Source: CAJMGO01 sp900557305
Lineage (GTDB): Bacteria; Bacillota_I; Bacilli_A; RF39; UBA660
Direction of reading: 5' to 3'
NCBI GenBank assembly: GCA_905212975.1
Contig: CAJMGO010000001.1
Location: 62,001 to 126,000, forward strand
Length of the DNA stretch: 64,000 nt
Part shown: positions 41,317 to 50,886 of the stretch, in pieces
Numbering within the stretch: position 1 is the stretch's first letter
Layout: the number at the start of each line of letters is the position of its first letter
The notes under the pieces: generated by a model
Database searches by the model: none
What the model saw: only the letters and a program-made list of their open reading frames with translations
Told to the model about the DNA's origin: nothing
Position numbers and translations under genes: made by a program

Positions 41317-44300
41317 ATGAAAAAAAGTATAAAAATTTTAATTAGCTTATTATTAATATGCACAATTATGCTTCCTTTTAAAGTTAGGGCTGTAGTGGAT
41401 ACTGGTAGTAGTATTAAAGGCTCTGATCCTGGTGGTGGTGGTGGACAAGGTAGTTCTAATCAGGTCTACATGGTAAAAGAATTAAAAGGAGTAAGAGTTA
41501 CTTTTGTTGACAAAGATGGGAACCGAATTAATAACAAACCAAGCGTTGAATTTGTTAATAATTTTTATTCTTCTGGTGCTAGTATTTATTCAGCTACTAA
41601 TAAATATTCTAGAAATGAAATTGTTAATGGTGGAAAAGTATCATTTAAAGAAATTGGATGTAGTACTGATGGTAGATGGGGTGCAGATTGTAGAAATAGT
41701 ATGAGTAATTATGGATATTATATAACCGATAGCTATGGAATAGTATCTAGTTTAAATACGAACAATTACGCCTATACTAGTGTAGCAAGTACATTTACTA
41801 ATATTGCTCTTGATGCTGCTAAATTAACAAACTTTTTAAAAGTTTATTTTGGTACAACATATAACTCTAGTGATTCAATTGACTGGTATTTGATGGTTGA
41901 ACCTTTAATTACAGTTTCAAAAAATGGTTCTAAATTAGGATATGTAATAGGTACTCCAACCGAACTATCGAAATATGCATACACAAATTCAAATAAAATG
42001 CCAGGGCCATTAGGTAATTATTATGCCGATTTCCATGTTAATTTTAATTATTTATATTTTGATGAGAATACATTTATAGGCAAAAATAATGATATTACTT
42101 CAACCTTTAAAGCTTTAGAGAAAGTAGGAACAAATGATAACTCTTCAATTGAGTTGGTTGCTACATCAAAAAAAGGCTTTAATGTTGGATTAATTTGGCT
42201 TGGAATGAATGCTACGCCACCTTCAAAACCTTGTTCAGATTATGCTAATGATACAAATATTTGGTCTGGCGCTTGGGTATATGATTCTAGCAAAGCTAAT
42301 AATAAAGTCGAAGCAAATGCTGACAATGATAAAATAAGAAAAAGTTGTGGTAGAAATGTATGTTCAGAGGATGCTTATAATAAAAACAATCAACTTAATA
42401 AGGTAAAGACAACTGGTAATAAAACAGTAAATTGTTGTAATCAATATCCTGATAAAGATCAAACAAGAATATATAGGGATCATCCTGAATGTTATAGCTG
42501 TATATATGACCCTAAAAAAATAAATGCTACTTGTGAAGAAGGAAAAAATACAAGCAGTGTTGGAGATAGCTTTAAGTCAACTAATGGATATGTACTTGAT
42601 AATCAAACATGTGTATACAAAATTGCTAGTGGTGGAGTTACAAATGCTTCTAAGAATTTAGTTACAAGAAGACTTGTTTCTTCTTCTGATAGTGTATGTA
42701 AGGTTGTTTGCACCGAAAATGTTGAGGTTAAATTTCCTTTATTATCTAGTAGTCTTTATAGAAAGGGTTCATATATTGAATGGCCTATAAATATTAAATT
42801 TAATGAAATTAATTCTAATTCAATGCTAAATAATTCAAGACTAACTTTAAATGGTAGTACAAAATGTTGGTATTATGTTAATAGAGTAGAGTTTTATAAA
42901 ATGACACGTGAAGCCGCTAATGCAGCATTGAAAAAATGTATAACTGATGTATATGAAACGTTTACTGGTTCAAAAAAAATCATTAATTATAATTTGAGTG
43001 GTGAATTTTCTGTTAATTACAATGATCCAGATTATGGTAAAAGCGAATTATCTTTATCTGAGACAAGTTCAAATGATCCTAAAATTGAGGCAAGAAGTAG
43101 TGAAGGTACAACATTATCTAAGTTAAAAGAATGGAAAAACAGGAGTAATGTATACAATTTATTTGATGATTTTGTAAAAATCGCAGAAGGCATAACTTAT
43201 ACTGTAACTCAATCTAAAGATTATTCGTTAGACTATAAAAAAGGATATATGGCATCTTATCAAGGAAAATACTATACGTATAGTGATTTTAAAGGTAAAG
43301 TAAGTAGTTGGAGCACGAATAGTTATATTGATATTGGAAAAGGTGTTTTACCTTTGGCGAATAAAAAGTATAATAATGGTATAGTTTCTTTAAATTATAA
43401 AAATATTGGTGGAGGTAGTTTGAAATATCTTTCTGAAACAAATACTTATTCAGGAACTACTAAAAATAATGCATGTTCTTATAAAACAATAGAAAATGAT
43501 GTTATTTCTTGTGAGTGTCCTTCTGATACTAAAAATGCTGGAGAAATATTGGATTTAAAAATGATTACTGAGAGTCTTACTTGTAATGAAGCAATAGAAA
43601 AATATTGTAATTCTAATCCAAATAATCCAGATTATCCAAACGATATGACTGTATGTCCAGAGGATTCTCCAATAGAAAAAAGAAACAGACCGGTAGAAAA
43701 AAGTTGTTTAAATGATAATGCTTGCAAAAAACTTACTTGTTATAATATTACATGCAAAAAGAGTGATGGAAACTATGTATATTTAAATTTAGATATTCAA
43801 AAAGAAATGGATAAAGATTCAAAGCTTACTTATGAACAGGCTTATAAAAAAGCATATGAAAAGAATGGATGCGGTGGTAAGCCAAAATATAATGAACCTG
43901 GTAATATCGAATATAGGGTAATTGATTTGAAAGATCCATTCCCTGGTAATGCAGCTAAAGCTGGCTCTTCTTTATTTAATACAAATATTAAAGGAAGAAA
44001 ACCTGGATCAAATTGGAATAGTACCACTATTGTTCAAAAAGAAATATTAAATAATAGAGGTGTTAAAGGTGATGAGGTTTATAATTTAACTCCTTTATAT
44101 GAATTTAATTTAACACCTAGTGTTATAAAAAAAATAAGAGAATATAATGATAATCATTCTTATGATGATTTTACTCTTTCTTGTAAGGGTAATAATAAAC
44201 AGGCTTGCGTTGCTACAGACAGTGGATTTAATTTTAAGAAAAATTATGGTGTTGTTGCTGTTAATAGTAATTGTTCAAGTATTAATGATTTAGATTCATT

Positions 44301-44322
44301 TAACAGATGCTATAATAGCTAG
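41317..44322 (+). CDS. very large secreted Cys-rich protein, possible substrate or adhesin
   Basis: The 1001-residue protein has a signal peptide (residues 1-25, MKKSIKILISLLLICTIMLP), a Gly-rich linker GGGGGQGSS, and then beta-rich sequence with about 30 Cys, unusual for a Gram-positive surface protein. Several short CxxC-like clusters lie near residues 340-400 and 800-850. There is no LPxTG, no C-terminal helix and no recognised domain. AGGAGG precedes the ATG. Its place at the head of a pilus/secretion locus suggests an adhesin, tip protein or exported effector; this is inference. It resembles the protein at the right window edge in layout. Confidence 0.75.
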   Translation: MKKSIKILISLLLICTIMLPFKVRAVVDTGSSIKGSDPGGGGGQGSSNQVYMVKELKGVRVTFVDKDGNRINNKPSVEFVNNFYSSGASIYSATNKYSRNEIVNGGKVSFKEIGCSTDGRWGADCRNSMSNYGYYITDSYGIVSSLNTNNYAYTSVASTFTNIALDAAKLTNFLKVYFGTTYNSSDSIDWYLMVEPLITVSKNGSKLGYVIGTPTELSKYAYTNSNKMPGPLGNYYADFHVNFNYLYFDENTFIGKNNDITSTFKALEKVGTNDNSSIELVATSKKGFNVGLIWLGMNATPPSKPCSDYANDTNIWSGAWVYDSSKANNKVEANADNDKIRKSCGRNVCSEDAYNKNNQLNKVKTTGNKTVNCCNQYPDKDQTRIYRDHPECYSCIYDPKKINATCEEGKNTSSVGDSFKSTNGYVLDNQTCVYKIASGGVTNASKNLVTRRLVSSSDSVCKVVCTENVEVKFPLLSSSLYRKGSYIEWPINIKFNEINSNSMLNNSRLTLNGSTKCWYYVNRVEFYKMTREAANAALKKCITDVYETFTGSKKIINYNLSGEFSVNYNDPDYGKSELSLSETSSNDPKIEARSSEGTTLSKLKEWKNRSNVYNLFDDFVKIAEGITYTVTQSKDYSLDYKKGYMASYQGKYYTYSDFKGKVSSWSTNSYIDIGKGVLPLANKKYNNGIVSLNYKNIGGGSLKYLSETNTYSGTTKNNACSYKTIENDVISCECPSDTKNAGEILDLKMITESLTCNEAIEKYCNSNPNNPDYPNDMTVCPEDSPIEKRNRPVEKSCLNDNACKKLTCYNITCKKSDGNYVYLNLDIQKEMDKDSKLTYEQAYKKAYEKNGCGGKPKYNEPGNIEYRVIDLKDPFPGNAAKAGSSLFNTNIKGRKPGSNWNSTTIVQKEILNNRGVKGDEVYNLTPLYEFNLTPSVIKKIREYNDNHSYDDFTLSCKGNNKQACVATDSGFNFKKNYGVVAVNSNCSSINDLDSFNRCYNS

Positions 44323-44336
44323 AAAGGAGAATATAG

Positions 44337-44738
44337 ATGAAAGAGTCAGTTTGGGGATCAACAATTATCACTATTGGTGTCGTAGCTTTAGCATTTATAT
44401 TTTTCTTTCAAAAGGTTACTAATATAACAGAGGAAAATTATAACTTATTACGTGAAGTTACAGAATCAGCTATGTATGATGCTATTGATGTTGACTATTA
44501 TAAAACGGAAGGTACGGTTAAGATAAATGCTGAAAAATTTATTGAGAATTTTTTAAGAAGATTTGCTGAAAGTGCAAGTTTAGCTAATTCATATAATATT
44601 AAAATATATGACATTAACGAAACACCACCTAAGGTAACTCTTTCGGTAAAATCGAGTGCATCTACGACTGCTACTGGAGAAAAAGTTACATTTGATTTGA
44701 ATGAAAGATTAAGTGCAATTTTAGAAACTACTTATTAG
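44337..44738 (+). CDS. TadE/pseudopilin-like protein
   Basis: The 133-residue protein starts MKESVWG and continues with a hydrophobic segment (STIITIGVVALAFIFFF), then a soluble domain with a helix and beta strands ending in VTFDLNERLSAILETTY. The short charged leader ending in Gly before the helix is shared with three other small proteins of this locus. AAAGGAG precedes the ATG. It probably is a minor pilin or a pilus-assembly membrane protein. Confidence 0.6.
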   Translation: MKESVWGSTIITIGVVALAFIFFFQKVTNITEENYNLLREVTESAMYDAIDVDYYKTEGTVKINAEKFIENFLRRFAESASLANSYNIKIYDINETPPKVTLSVKSSASTTATGEKVTFDLNERLSAILETTY

Positions 44739-44795
44739 TTATTAATTTATTTTATATAAATTGATATAGATTTAAAGAAAAGGAAGGAAAAAGAT

Positions 44796-45617
44796 ATGAA
44801 TAATTTTATGATTTCATTAAAAAAGTTCTTTAAGAACAAAAATACAATAACAATATTAGGTGTAATTTTAATTATTATTATACTTTTTGTTGGATATCGT
44901 ATGCAAATAAAAAGACAAGTTAATCCTGTTTCTGTACCTGTTGCTTCAGAAACAATACAACCTAGAACAAAAATTACAAAAGATTTAATTAAATATGTTG
45001 ATGTTGCTCCTATTGTACTTGGTGACAATGCAATTACTTCATCAGCTAAAATAATTGGAAAATATTCTAATTATAATACTGTTATTCCTGCTGGAAGCAT
45101 GTTTTATGAGGAAACTGTAATTGATGAGGCTAATTTACCAGATGCATCATTAATTAATCTTGAAAAAGGACAAGTTCCATATAATTTCCCAGTTAGTGTA
45201 GCAACTACATATGGAAATTCAATGTTCCCTGGAAATTATATTGATATCTATATGAAAGCTCAAAATAATGATGGAGTATTAATGGTAGGAAAGTTACTAG
45301 AAAATGTTAAGGTTTTAGCTGTAAAAGATTCTTCTGGTAGAAATGTGTTTGAAAATACTTCTGAGGCTAGAACACCTTCATATTTAATATTTGGACTTTC
45401 TGCTTCTAATAATATTTTGCTTAGAAAAGCAAGCTATATGAATGCATTTTCAGTAGAATTATTCCCAGTACCACATGGTGTTAATGTAGAAGCTCAAGAA
45501 GGAGAAACTGTTGTTTCATCAAAAACTCTAGAAGATTTCATTAATGCTAATACTGCTGCTAATCCTGAAATAACAGAAGAAAAAGATAATACCACAAATA
45601 CAAGTAAAGAAGGATAG
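44796..45617 (+). CDS. CpaB/RcpC-like pilus assembly protein (SAF domain)
   Basis: The 273-residue protein has one membrane helix (about residues 20-37) and a SAF domain: VPVASETIQPRTKITKDLIK near residues 47-66, followed by a PAGSMFYEETVID segment near 105. This is the CpaB/RcpC layout, whose members guide pilus passage through the envelope. The C-terminal end is low in complexity. It stands directly before the CpaF gene, as in tad loci. In Gram-positives it would face the wall. Confidence 0.82.
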   Translation: MNNFMISLKKFFKNKNTITILGVILIIIILFVGYRMQIKRQVNPVSVPVASETIQPRTKITKDLIKYVDVAPIVLGDNAITSSAKIIGKYSNYNTVIPAGSMFYEETVIDEANLPDASLINLEKGQVPYNFPVSVATTYGNSMFPGNYIDIYMKAQNNDGVLMVGKLLENVKVLAVKDSSGRNVFENTSEARTPSYLIFGLSASNNILLRKASYMNAFSVELFPVPHGVNVEAQEGETVVSSKTLEDFINANTAANPEITEEKDNTTNTSKEG

Positions 45618-45619
45618 TA

Positions 45620-46912
45620 ATGTTTGAGGAAATGTTTTCCCAAATTGATTTTGGGGCATTAAAAGAATATTTATTAAATGATGATGTTACTGATATATCT
45701 TACAGTAACGGAGGTCAATTGTGGATTAAAACATTATCAAGAGGAATTTACAGAGTAGATGAATCTCCTATTGATAATGCGTTTATGGAAAAACTTGCAT
45801 TTCAGTGCTCAAATGCTATGGGTAAGTCATTTAATATGGCTCACCCATTCCTAGACGCTGAGGGAGCAGAACTTCGTTTAAACTTTGTCCATGATTCTAT
45901 AGCAAGAAATGGTATAGCAGTTTTAATTCGTAAAACTCCTGCAAAGATTAGACTTGAAAAAGATAAACTTTTAAAAGAGAATTATATTGACCTTGATATT
46001 CATGATTTTTTAATACAATGTGTTAAAGGACATTGTAATATTATGATTTGTGGTGAAACTGGTTCAGGTAAAACAGAATTTTTAAAGTATCTTGCTGCAC
46101 ATACTGCAGAAGATGAAAAATTAATTACTATAGAGGATACTCTTGAACTTCATTTAGATCGTATATTTCCTCATAGAGATATTGTAGCAATGAAGACAAA
46201 TAATATTGCCGCATATTCTGATGTTTTAGTTACATGTATGAGGCAAAATCCTAAATGGATATTATTGTCAGAAGTTCGTAGCGCTGAAGCTGTTATGGCT
46301 GTACGTAATTCAATATCTTCTGGTCATTATATAATATCAACAATACATGCTGAAAAAGCATCTTCAATACCTCAACGTATGTATAGTTTACTTGAAACAA
46401 ATCAAGATATTGATCAATTCTTAAAGTCTATATATAGATATGTTCAACTAGGAATATATATTAGAGGATATCAAGATAAAGTAACTAAACATTTTCATCG
46501 TGAAATTGGTGAGGTTGTTGAATTTTATGTAACTGAAAATAATGAAGCTAAGACAAATACGATATTTAGGAAAACAACAAATGGTAAAGTAACTCGTAAT
46601 CATCCATCTTCTTATCTTATTGATTATTTAGATGGACAAGGTGTAACTTTAGATAAAAATATTATTATGAGTGATGAAGAAGTGTTGAAAAAACAACAAG
46701 TTAATCAAGCTTTAAATAATGATATTAATAATCAAATTAGAATGGAACAACTTATGAGAAGTCAACAAAATAATAATATTACACCAAATTATAATGGAAC
46801 TCAAAATATATCTAATATTAATTCAAATAATGTTGGTGGGATGAATATTTATACAAATTATAATAAACCTGAAGTGCTATTTGAAAATGGTTCAAATAAT
46901 ACTGGTATGTAG
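45620..46912 (+). CDS. CpaF/TadA secretion ATPase
   Basis: The 430-residue protein is a VirB11/CpaF-type ATPase: Walker A GETGSGKTEF near residues 145-154, an Asp box with TIEDTLELHL, Walker B WILLSEVRSAEA near 212-223, and the His box HYIISTIHAEKA near 234-245. It is a hexameric motor for Tad pilin extension, retraction or secretion. The C-terminal 70 residues are Asn- and Gln-rich and extra to the family core. Its start overlaps the CpaB stop by one base region, and TadB/TadC follow. Confidence 0.93.
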   Translation: MFEEMFSQIDFGALKEYLLNDDVTDISYSNGGQLWIKTLSRGIYRVDESPIDNAFMEKLAFQCSNAMGKSFNMAHPFLDAEGAELRLNFVHDSIARNGIAVLIRKTPAKIRLEKDKLLKENYIDLDIHDFLIQCVKGHCNIMICGETGSGKTEFLKYLAAHTAEDEKLITIEDTLELHLDRIFPHRDIVAMKTNNIAAYSDVLVTCMRQNPKWILLSEVRSAEAVMAVRNSISSGHYIISTIHAEKASSIPQRMYSLLETNQDIDQFLKSIYRYVQLGIYIRGYQDKVTKHFHREIGEVVEFYVTENNEAKTNTIFRKTTNGKVTRNHPSSYLIDYLDGQGVTLDKNIIMSDEEVLKKQQVNQALNNDINNQIRMEQLMRSQQNNNITPNYNGTQNISNINSNNVGGMNIYTNYNKPEVLFENGSNNTGM

Positions 46913-46927
46913 TAAAGGAGGAATAAT

Positions 46928-47833
46928 ATGGAATTTATAGTTTTTGCTTTGGTTGCTTTTATTATTATATATGTTATAGCATATAGAAATAGTGAGGGTG
47001 AAAAGGTATATAAGTATATTTCTAAATATACTGGATCAGTTTATAATAAATATGCTCCTTACTCATATAAGGAAGTAAGAAAAAAAGTTAAATCTTTAGG
47101 ACAAGATTATACTAAAAAACAATATACATTACAGGTTGCTATATTTGGTATAGGTGCAGCACTTATTTCATACTTGTATTTTTATAATATAATAATTTCA
47201 ATTATATACGCTGTAATAGCTATATTGGCTGTTCCATATATTGCATATTTAAGATGTAAAAGAATATATAGTGAATTTATTTTTGAACAAATTCAAGTAT
47301 ATACAACGAACACTATAATGGAATTTGGTACAACTCAAAGCTTTGTTAAAGCCTTAGAAGGAGTTTATAAATCTGGTGTGCTTGAAGATCCTGTAAAAGA
47401 TGATGTAAAAACTATGATTGATTTAGCTTATGATAATGGTACTATTAATGAATCAATTGAATTTTTTAATAAAAAGTATGATTATTATATTGTAAAAAAT
47501 ATGCATCAATTGTTTTTACAAATTACAAATGAAGGTTCAAAAAATTCATCGGATGCTCTTGAAAATATGAGTCAAGATATAGATATGCTTGTTGAAGGTG
47601 TTTATAGAGATAGAATTGATAGAGCAAATTTCCATAGAAAATTTATTCAATTTGGTCTTGTATTATATTTAATGGTAATGCTTGTACAATTCTTGCTTGG
47701 AGTTGAAACATATATAAATTTATTAGGTGATAGTTGGGTATTAAATTTACTATTACATATAGTAATAATAATAAATTCATACTTTCTACTTAATGGGGAA
47801 AAATATTATAATGAGAATGTGGGGGCTGAATAA
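46928..47833 (+). CDS. TadB-like inner membrane platform protein
   Basis: The 301-residue protein has an N-terminal helix, two helices near residues 70-105, a cytoplasmic T2SS-F-type domain (FEQIQVYTTNTIMEFGTTQS near 120, then a helical bundle) and two C-terminal helices. This is the TadB layout. It forms the membrane platform driven by CpaF. AAAGGAGG precedes the ATG, and its stop overlaps the TadC start. Confidence 0.8.
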   Translation: MEFIVFALVAFIIIYVIAYRNSEGEKVYKYISKYTGSVYNKYAPYSYKEVRKKVKSLGQDYTKKQYTLQVAIFGIGAALISYLYFYNIIISIIYAVIAILAVPYIAYLRCKRIYSEFIFEQIQVYTTNTIMEFGTTQSFVKALEGVYKSGVLEDPVKDDVKTMIDLAYDNGTINESIEFFNKKYDYYIVKNMHQLFLQITNEGSKNSSDALENMSQDIDMLVEGVYRDRIDRANFHRKFIQFGLVLYLMVMLVQFLLGVETYINLLGDSWVLNLLLHIVIIINSYFLLNGEKYYNENVGAE

Positions 47834-48618
47834 TGGAATTTATATTTATTGCAATAATATTGATTGCTATATTTGAATATAACAATAAAATCAGTACTTC
47901 CAAATTCTTTGCTGATGCACAACCATATTTTAAATTTATGATGGAAGATAATTATGAATTTTTACTTAAAGTAAAATATGGTGATAAAGTTGATGTTGAT
48001 ACCTTATATACTCAAAGAATAAGAAATGCTGGTATAGCGACATGTTTACTTGTTTTTATATTTATAATATCTGGTATTAATTATGCATCATTAATTCTTG
48101 CATTTGTACTTGGATTCGTTGTATTTAAACTACCTTATAATAATTTAAGAAGTTATTATAATAAACATTTACACGAAATAGATCAAATGTTACCATACTA
48201 TTTAAAGAGTTTGGAAATATTAATACAACATTATACAATTCCTGTTGCGCTTGCAAGATCAATTGATAGTGCTCCAGAAGTATTTAAACCAGGTTTAAAA
48301 AAAATGATAGCAAGAATTGAAGCTGGTGAATCAACAGTAGATCCTTATATGGATTTTGCTAAAGAATATCCTGTTAGAGACTCAATGCGTATGATGAGAC
48401 TTTTATATAGATTAAGTCTTGGTTCACAAGAAAATAAACAAGAACAATTAGTAATGTTTGCTAAAAACGTATCAACATTACAAAATAAAACACGTGAACT
48501 TAAATATCAAAATAGATTAGAAACAATGGAAAAGAAAACTATGGTTATGTTAATGGTAACTGGTGGTGGAGTCTTATGTATATTAATGTATGCAATGTTC
48601 TCTATGATAGGAATATAG
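47833..48618 (+). CDS. TadC-like inner membrane platform protein
   Basis: The 261-residue protein has helices near residues 60-98, a T2SS-F-type cytoplasmic domain (HEIDQMLPYYLKSLEILIQH near 115-135 and LLYRLSLGSQENKQEQL), and a C-terminal helix (GGGVLCILMYAMFSMIGI). It pairs with TadB. GTGGGGG precedes the ATG, which overlaps the TadB stop, so translation is coupled. Confidence 0.8.
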   Translation: MEFIFIAIILIAIFEYNNKISTSKFFADAQPYFKFMMEDNYEFLLKVKYGDKVDVDTLYTQRIRNAGIATCLLVFIFIISGINYASLILAFVLGFVVFKLPYNNLRSYYNKHLHEIDQMLPYYLKSLEILIQHYTIPVALARSIDSAPEVFKPGLKKMIARIEAGESTVDPYMDFAKEYPVRDSMRMMRLLYRLSLGSQENKQEQLVMFAKNVSTLQNKTRELKYQNRLETMEKKTMVMLMVTGGGVLCILMYAMFSMIGI

Positions 48619-48638
48619 TTTAAAAATTAAAAAATATA

Positions 48639-48647
48639 TGTTATAAT
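48639..48647 (+). promoter_or_regulatory. extended -10 promoter before the pilin-like gene
   Basis: TGTTATAAT with the TGn extension; the -35 is weak. It would allow extra transcription of the small pilin gene. Confidence 0.5.
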
Positions 48648-48671
48648 TATAAATGATAGGGTGGTGAGAAA

Positions 48672-48905
48672 ATGAAAGAAGCAAGTGGTGAAGCAAACAT
48701 GACAGTAATTACTATTCTTTTAATAGCTATAGTAGGTGCTGTTGGGACAATCGTGATTAATAATATGATGAACAAAACTAAAACAAGTACTTGTTGTGAA
48801 GCAAACGGTGGTACATGGCATGGAGGAAAATGCTATTCAGACGCAACAGCAGATGCAGCAGGAAAAATGACTTATTCTGGTGAATTTACTCCAAAGTGTG
48901 ATTAA
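48672..48905 (+). CDS. Flp-like major pilin candidate
   Basis: The 77-residue protein starts MKEASGEANMTVITI, has one membrane helix (about residues 10-31) and a short exposed part with five Cys, including CC near 38 and KC near 52 and 76. Size, place behind tadC and its own promoter fit a Flp major pilin. The usual Glu at +5 behind the leader Gly is not present, so processing may differ. GGGTGGTGAG precedes the ATG. Confidence 0.65.
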   Translation: MKEASGEANMTVITILLIAIVGAVGTIVINNMMNKTKTSTCCEANGGTWHGGKCYSDATADAAGKMTYSGEFTPKCD

Positions 48906-48918
48906 TAGGAGGTAGTTT

Positions 48919-49332
48919 ATGAAACAGTCGGTAGGAACGACATTTATGTTAAATTTTATAATAGTTTTTATTGTAGTAACGTTTGCGTTCTTATCGGCAA
49001 CTCTAAGCTACATGAAAGCTTTTAAAGTTAATACAAAGATTGCTAATGCAATTGAAAAATATGAAGGTTATAACTCTCTTGCTATAGGAGAGATTAATTC
49101 TAAATTGGATACACTAGGATATTTAAAAGGTAAAGCATCATGTTCTGAAAGAAAAGGTGTTAAGGCTATTAATAGTTCTCAATTTAATTATTGTGTATAT
49201 GATTATGGTATTGATAAAAATAATTATAGAAAATATGGAATAATTACTTATATTAATCTTGATTTACCAATAGTTGGTAATATTAAGATAAAAGTATATT
49301 CTGAAACTGAAAAAATGTATAATTATGGATAG
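48919..49332 (+). CDS. TadE/TadF-like minor pilin
   Basis: The 137-residue protein starts MKQSVGTTFMLNFIIVFIVV, a short leader plus a membrane helix, followed by a soluble domain with two Cys. It is a paralogue of the next gene: both have a YSKA- or YMKA-type segment after the helix, an EIN/EIE helix and a late LPIVGN or FPIIGN motif. AGGAGG precedes the ATG. Probably a minor pilin. Confidence 0.65.
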   Translation: MKQSVGTTFMLNFIIVFIVVTFAFLSATLSYMKAFKVNTKIANAIEKYEGYNSLAIGEINSKLDTLGYLKGKASCSERKGVKAINSSQFNYCVYDYGIDKNNYRKYGIITYINLDLPIVGNIKIKVYSETEKMYNYG

Positions 49333-49340
49333 GTGATGTT

Positions 49341-49790
49341 ATGAGACAAGCTGTTGGTAGTGCTTTTATATTGAATTTGGTTATTATTTTTATAACTCTT
49401 ATGATGCTTGTTTTTGTAGGATCAATAAGTTATTCAAAGGCATATAAAACAAAGAATAGAATTATTAATATCATTGAAGATAATAAGGGATATAATGAAT
49501 CTTCTATATCTGAAATTGAGACTTTTATGGCAGATACTGGATATCAGATTAGTTTGACTTCAGATTGTACTAAGGTAGCGCCAAATACTAAAAGTAGTAG
49601 TTTAGTATATCCTACTTCTAGTATTAAACCAGGATATAGGTACTGTATATTTGAAAATAAAGCTTCAAATGATAATGGTGTTTATTATACAGTTGTAACT
49701 TTTATGAAATTTGATTTTCCTATTATAGGAAATTATATTGAATTTCCTGTAAAAGGTGAAACAAAAATATTGAGTAAATTGTGGGATTAA
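49341..49790 (+). CDS. TadE/TadF-like minor pilin
   Basis: The 149-residue protein starts MRQAVGSAFILNLVIIFITL, again a short leader ending in Gly followed by a membrane helix, then a soluble domain with two Cys and FDFPIIGNYIEFPV. It follows its paralogue after eight bases and has AGGTGATG upstream. Probably a minor pilin or assembly factor. Confidence 0.65.
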   Translation: MRQAVGSAFILNLVIIFITLMMLVFVGSISYSKAYKTKNRIINIIEDNKGYNESSISEIETFMADTGYQISLTSDCTKVAPNTKSSSLVYPTSSIKPGYRYCIFENKASNDNGVYYTVVTFMKFDFPIIGNYIEFPVKGETKILSKLWD

Positions 49791-49803
49791 GGAGGAAAAT
49801 GGC

Positions 49804-50802
49804 ATGAATGTGATAATAGCTAATAAAAATAGGGCTATTTTAGATCAATTGAATATTGATGTAATTAAAAAAATTGAAGGTGAATTTGATGCTGATAGTA
49901 TTGTTGAAAACTTCAAGAACTTTTTTTACCAAAGAATGATTTTGGATATTACAGCAATTAAAGGATATAAGGATATTAGAAATTTACAAAAATTATCCGT
50001 TTCACTTGATCCTGATAAAATCATTTTGTTATTAGATGATTCAGTTGAAACTTCTGATCCCTCTTATTTATCAAAATTGATTTCTATTGGAATATATAAT
50101 TTTACTAAGAATTTAGATGGGATTATGTATTTATATAATACGCCTAATACATATAGAGATGTTGCATATATACATCAGATAGAACCTGTTGTTCAACCTC
50201 AAGTTCAACAACAACGTAATATGTTTGTTGCTCCTGTACCTATTCAAACAGCAAGTCAAAGTAATACTGGTATGGGTAGAAGAATAATAGGTATAAAGAA
50301 TGTTACTAAGCAATCTGGATCTACTACTTTAACTTATATGATGTATAATAGATTATCTAAATTTTATGATACTGTAGCAGTAGAAGTTGGTAAATCTGAT
50401 TTTAAATTTTTTAACAATCAAAATTTGAGAACAATTGATTCTAATGGAGTTAGTGATTTTATTATAAAAAATGGTAATAAAGAGATTATTTTGGTTGATA
50501 CCAATGATGATGGGCATGCACTTGAATTATGTACAGATGTAATTTATTTGCTTGAACCATCTGTTATTAAATTAAATAAAATGATGATGATTCATCCTGA
50601 TATGCTTGGTAAATTAAAAAATGAAAAAGTTGTTTTAAATCAAAGTTTACTTACTCATAGAGATGTATTGGATTTTGAACGTGAATCTGGACTTAAGATT
50701 TACTATAATATGCCACCTCTTGATGAGAGAAGTAGTAATAGTAAAGATTTAGATGCATTTTTAATGAGCTTAGGATTTAATAGGATAAATGCCAGTATTT
50801 AG
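49804..50802 (+). CDS. TadZ/CpaE-like localisation ATPase with degenerate P-loop
   Basis: The 332-residue protein has a receiver-like N-domain (residues 1-110), a Gln/Val-rich linker and a ParA/MinD-like C-domain. The deviant Walker A region reads GIKNVTKQSGSTTLTYMM near residues 162-180 in place of KGGVGKTT, so ATP use is doubtful. TadZ/CpaE proteins place the Tad machine at the cell pole. AAGGAGG precedes the ATG. It closes the Tad part; a TTGACA promoter behind it opens the T4SS part. Confidence 0.72.
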   Translation: MNVIIANKNRAILDQLNIDVIKKIEGEFDADSIVENFKNFFYQRMILDITAIKGYKDIRNLQKLSVSLDPDKIILLLDDSVETSDPSYLSKLISIGIYNFTKNLDGIMYLYNTPNTYRDVAYIHQIEPVVQPQVQQQRNMFVAPVPIQTASQSNTGMGRRIIGIKNVTKQSGSTTLTYMMYNRLSKFYDTVAVEVGKSDFKFFNNQNLRTIDSNGVSDFIIKNGNKEIILVDTNDDGHALELCTDVIYLLEPSVIKLNKMMMIHPDMLGKLKNEKVVLNQSLLTHRDVLDFERESGLKIYYNMPPLDERSSNSKDLDAFLMSLGFNRINASI

Positions 50803-50833
50803 TGTATAATACTGTTTAAAATATTGGTTTTTA

Positions 50834-50862
50834 TTGACAAAATATATAATATAATGTATTAT
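50834..50862 (+). promoter_or_regulatory. internal promoter before the first VirB2-like gene
   Basis: TTGACA at 50834 and TATTAT at 50857 are 17 bases apart. Confidence 0.65.
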
Positions 50863-50886
50863 TTATTTAGAAAGAGGAGGTAAATT

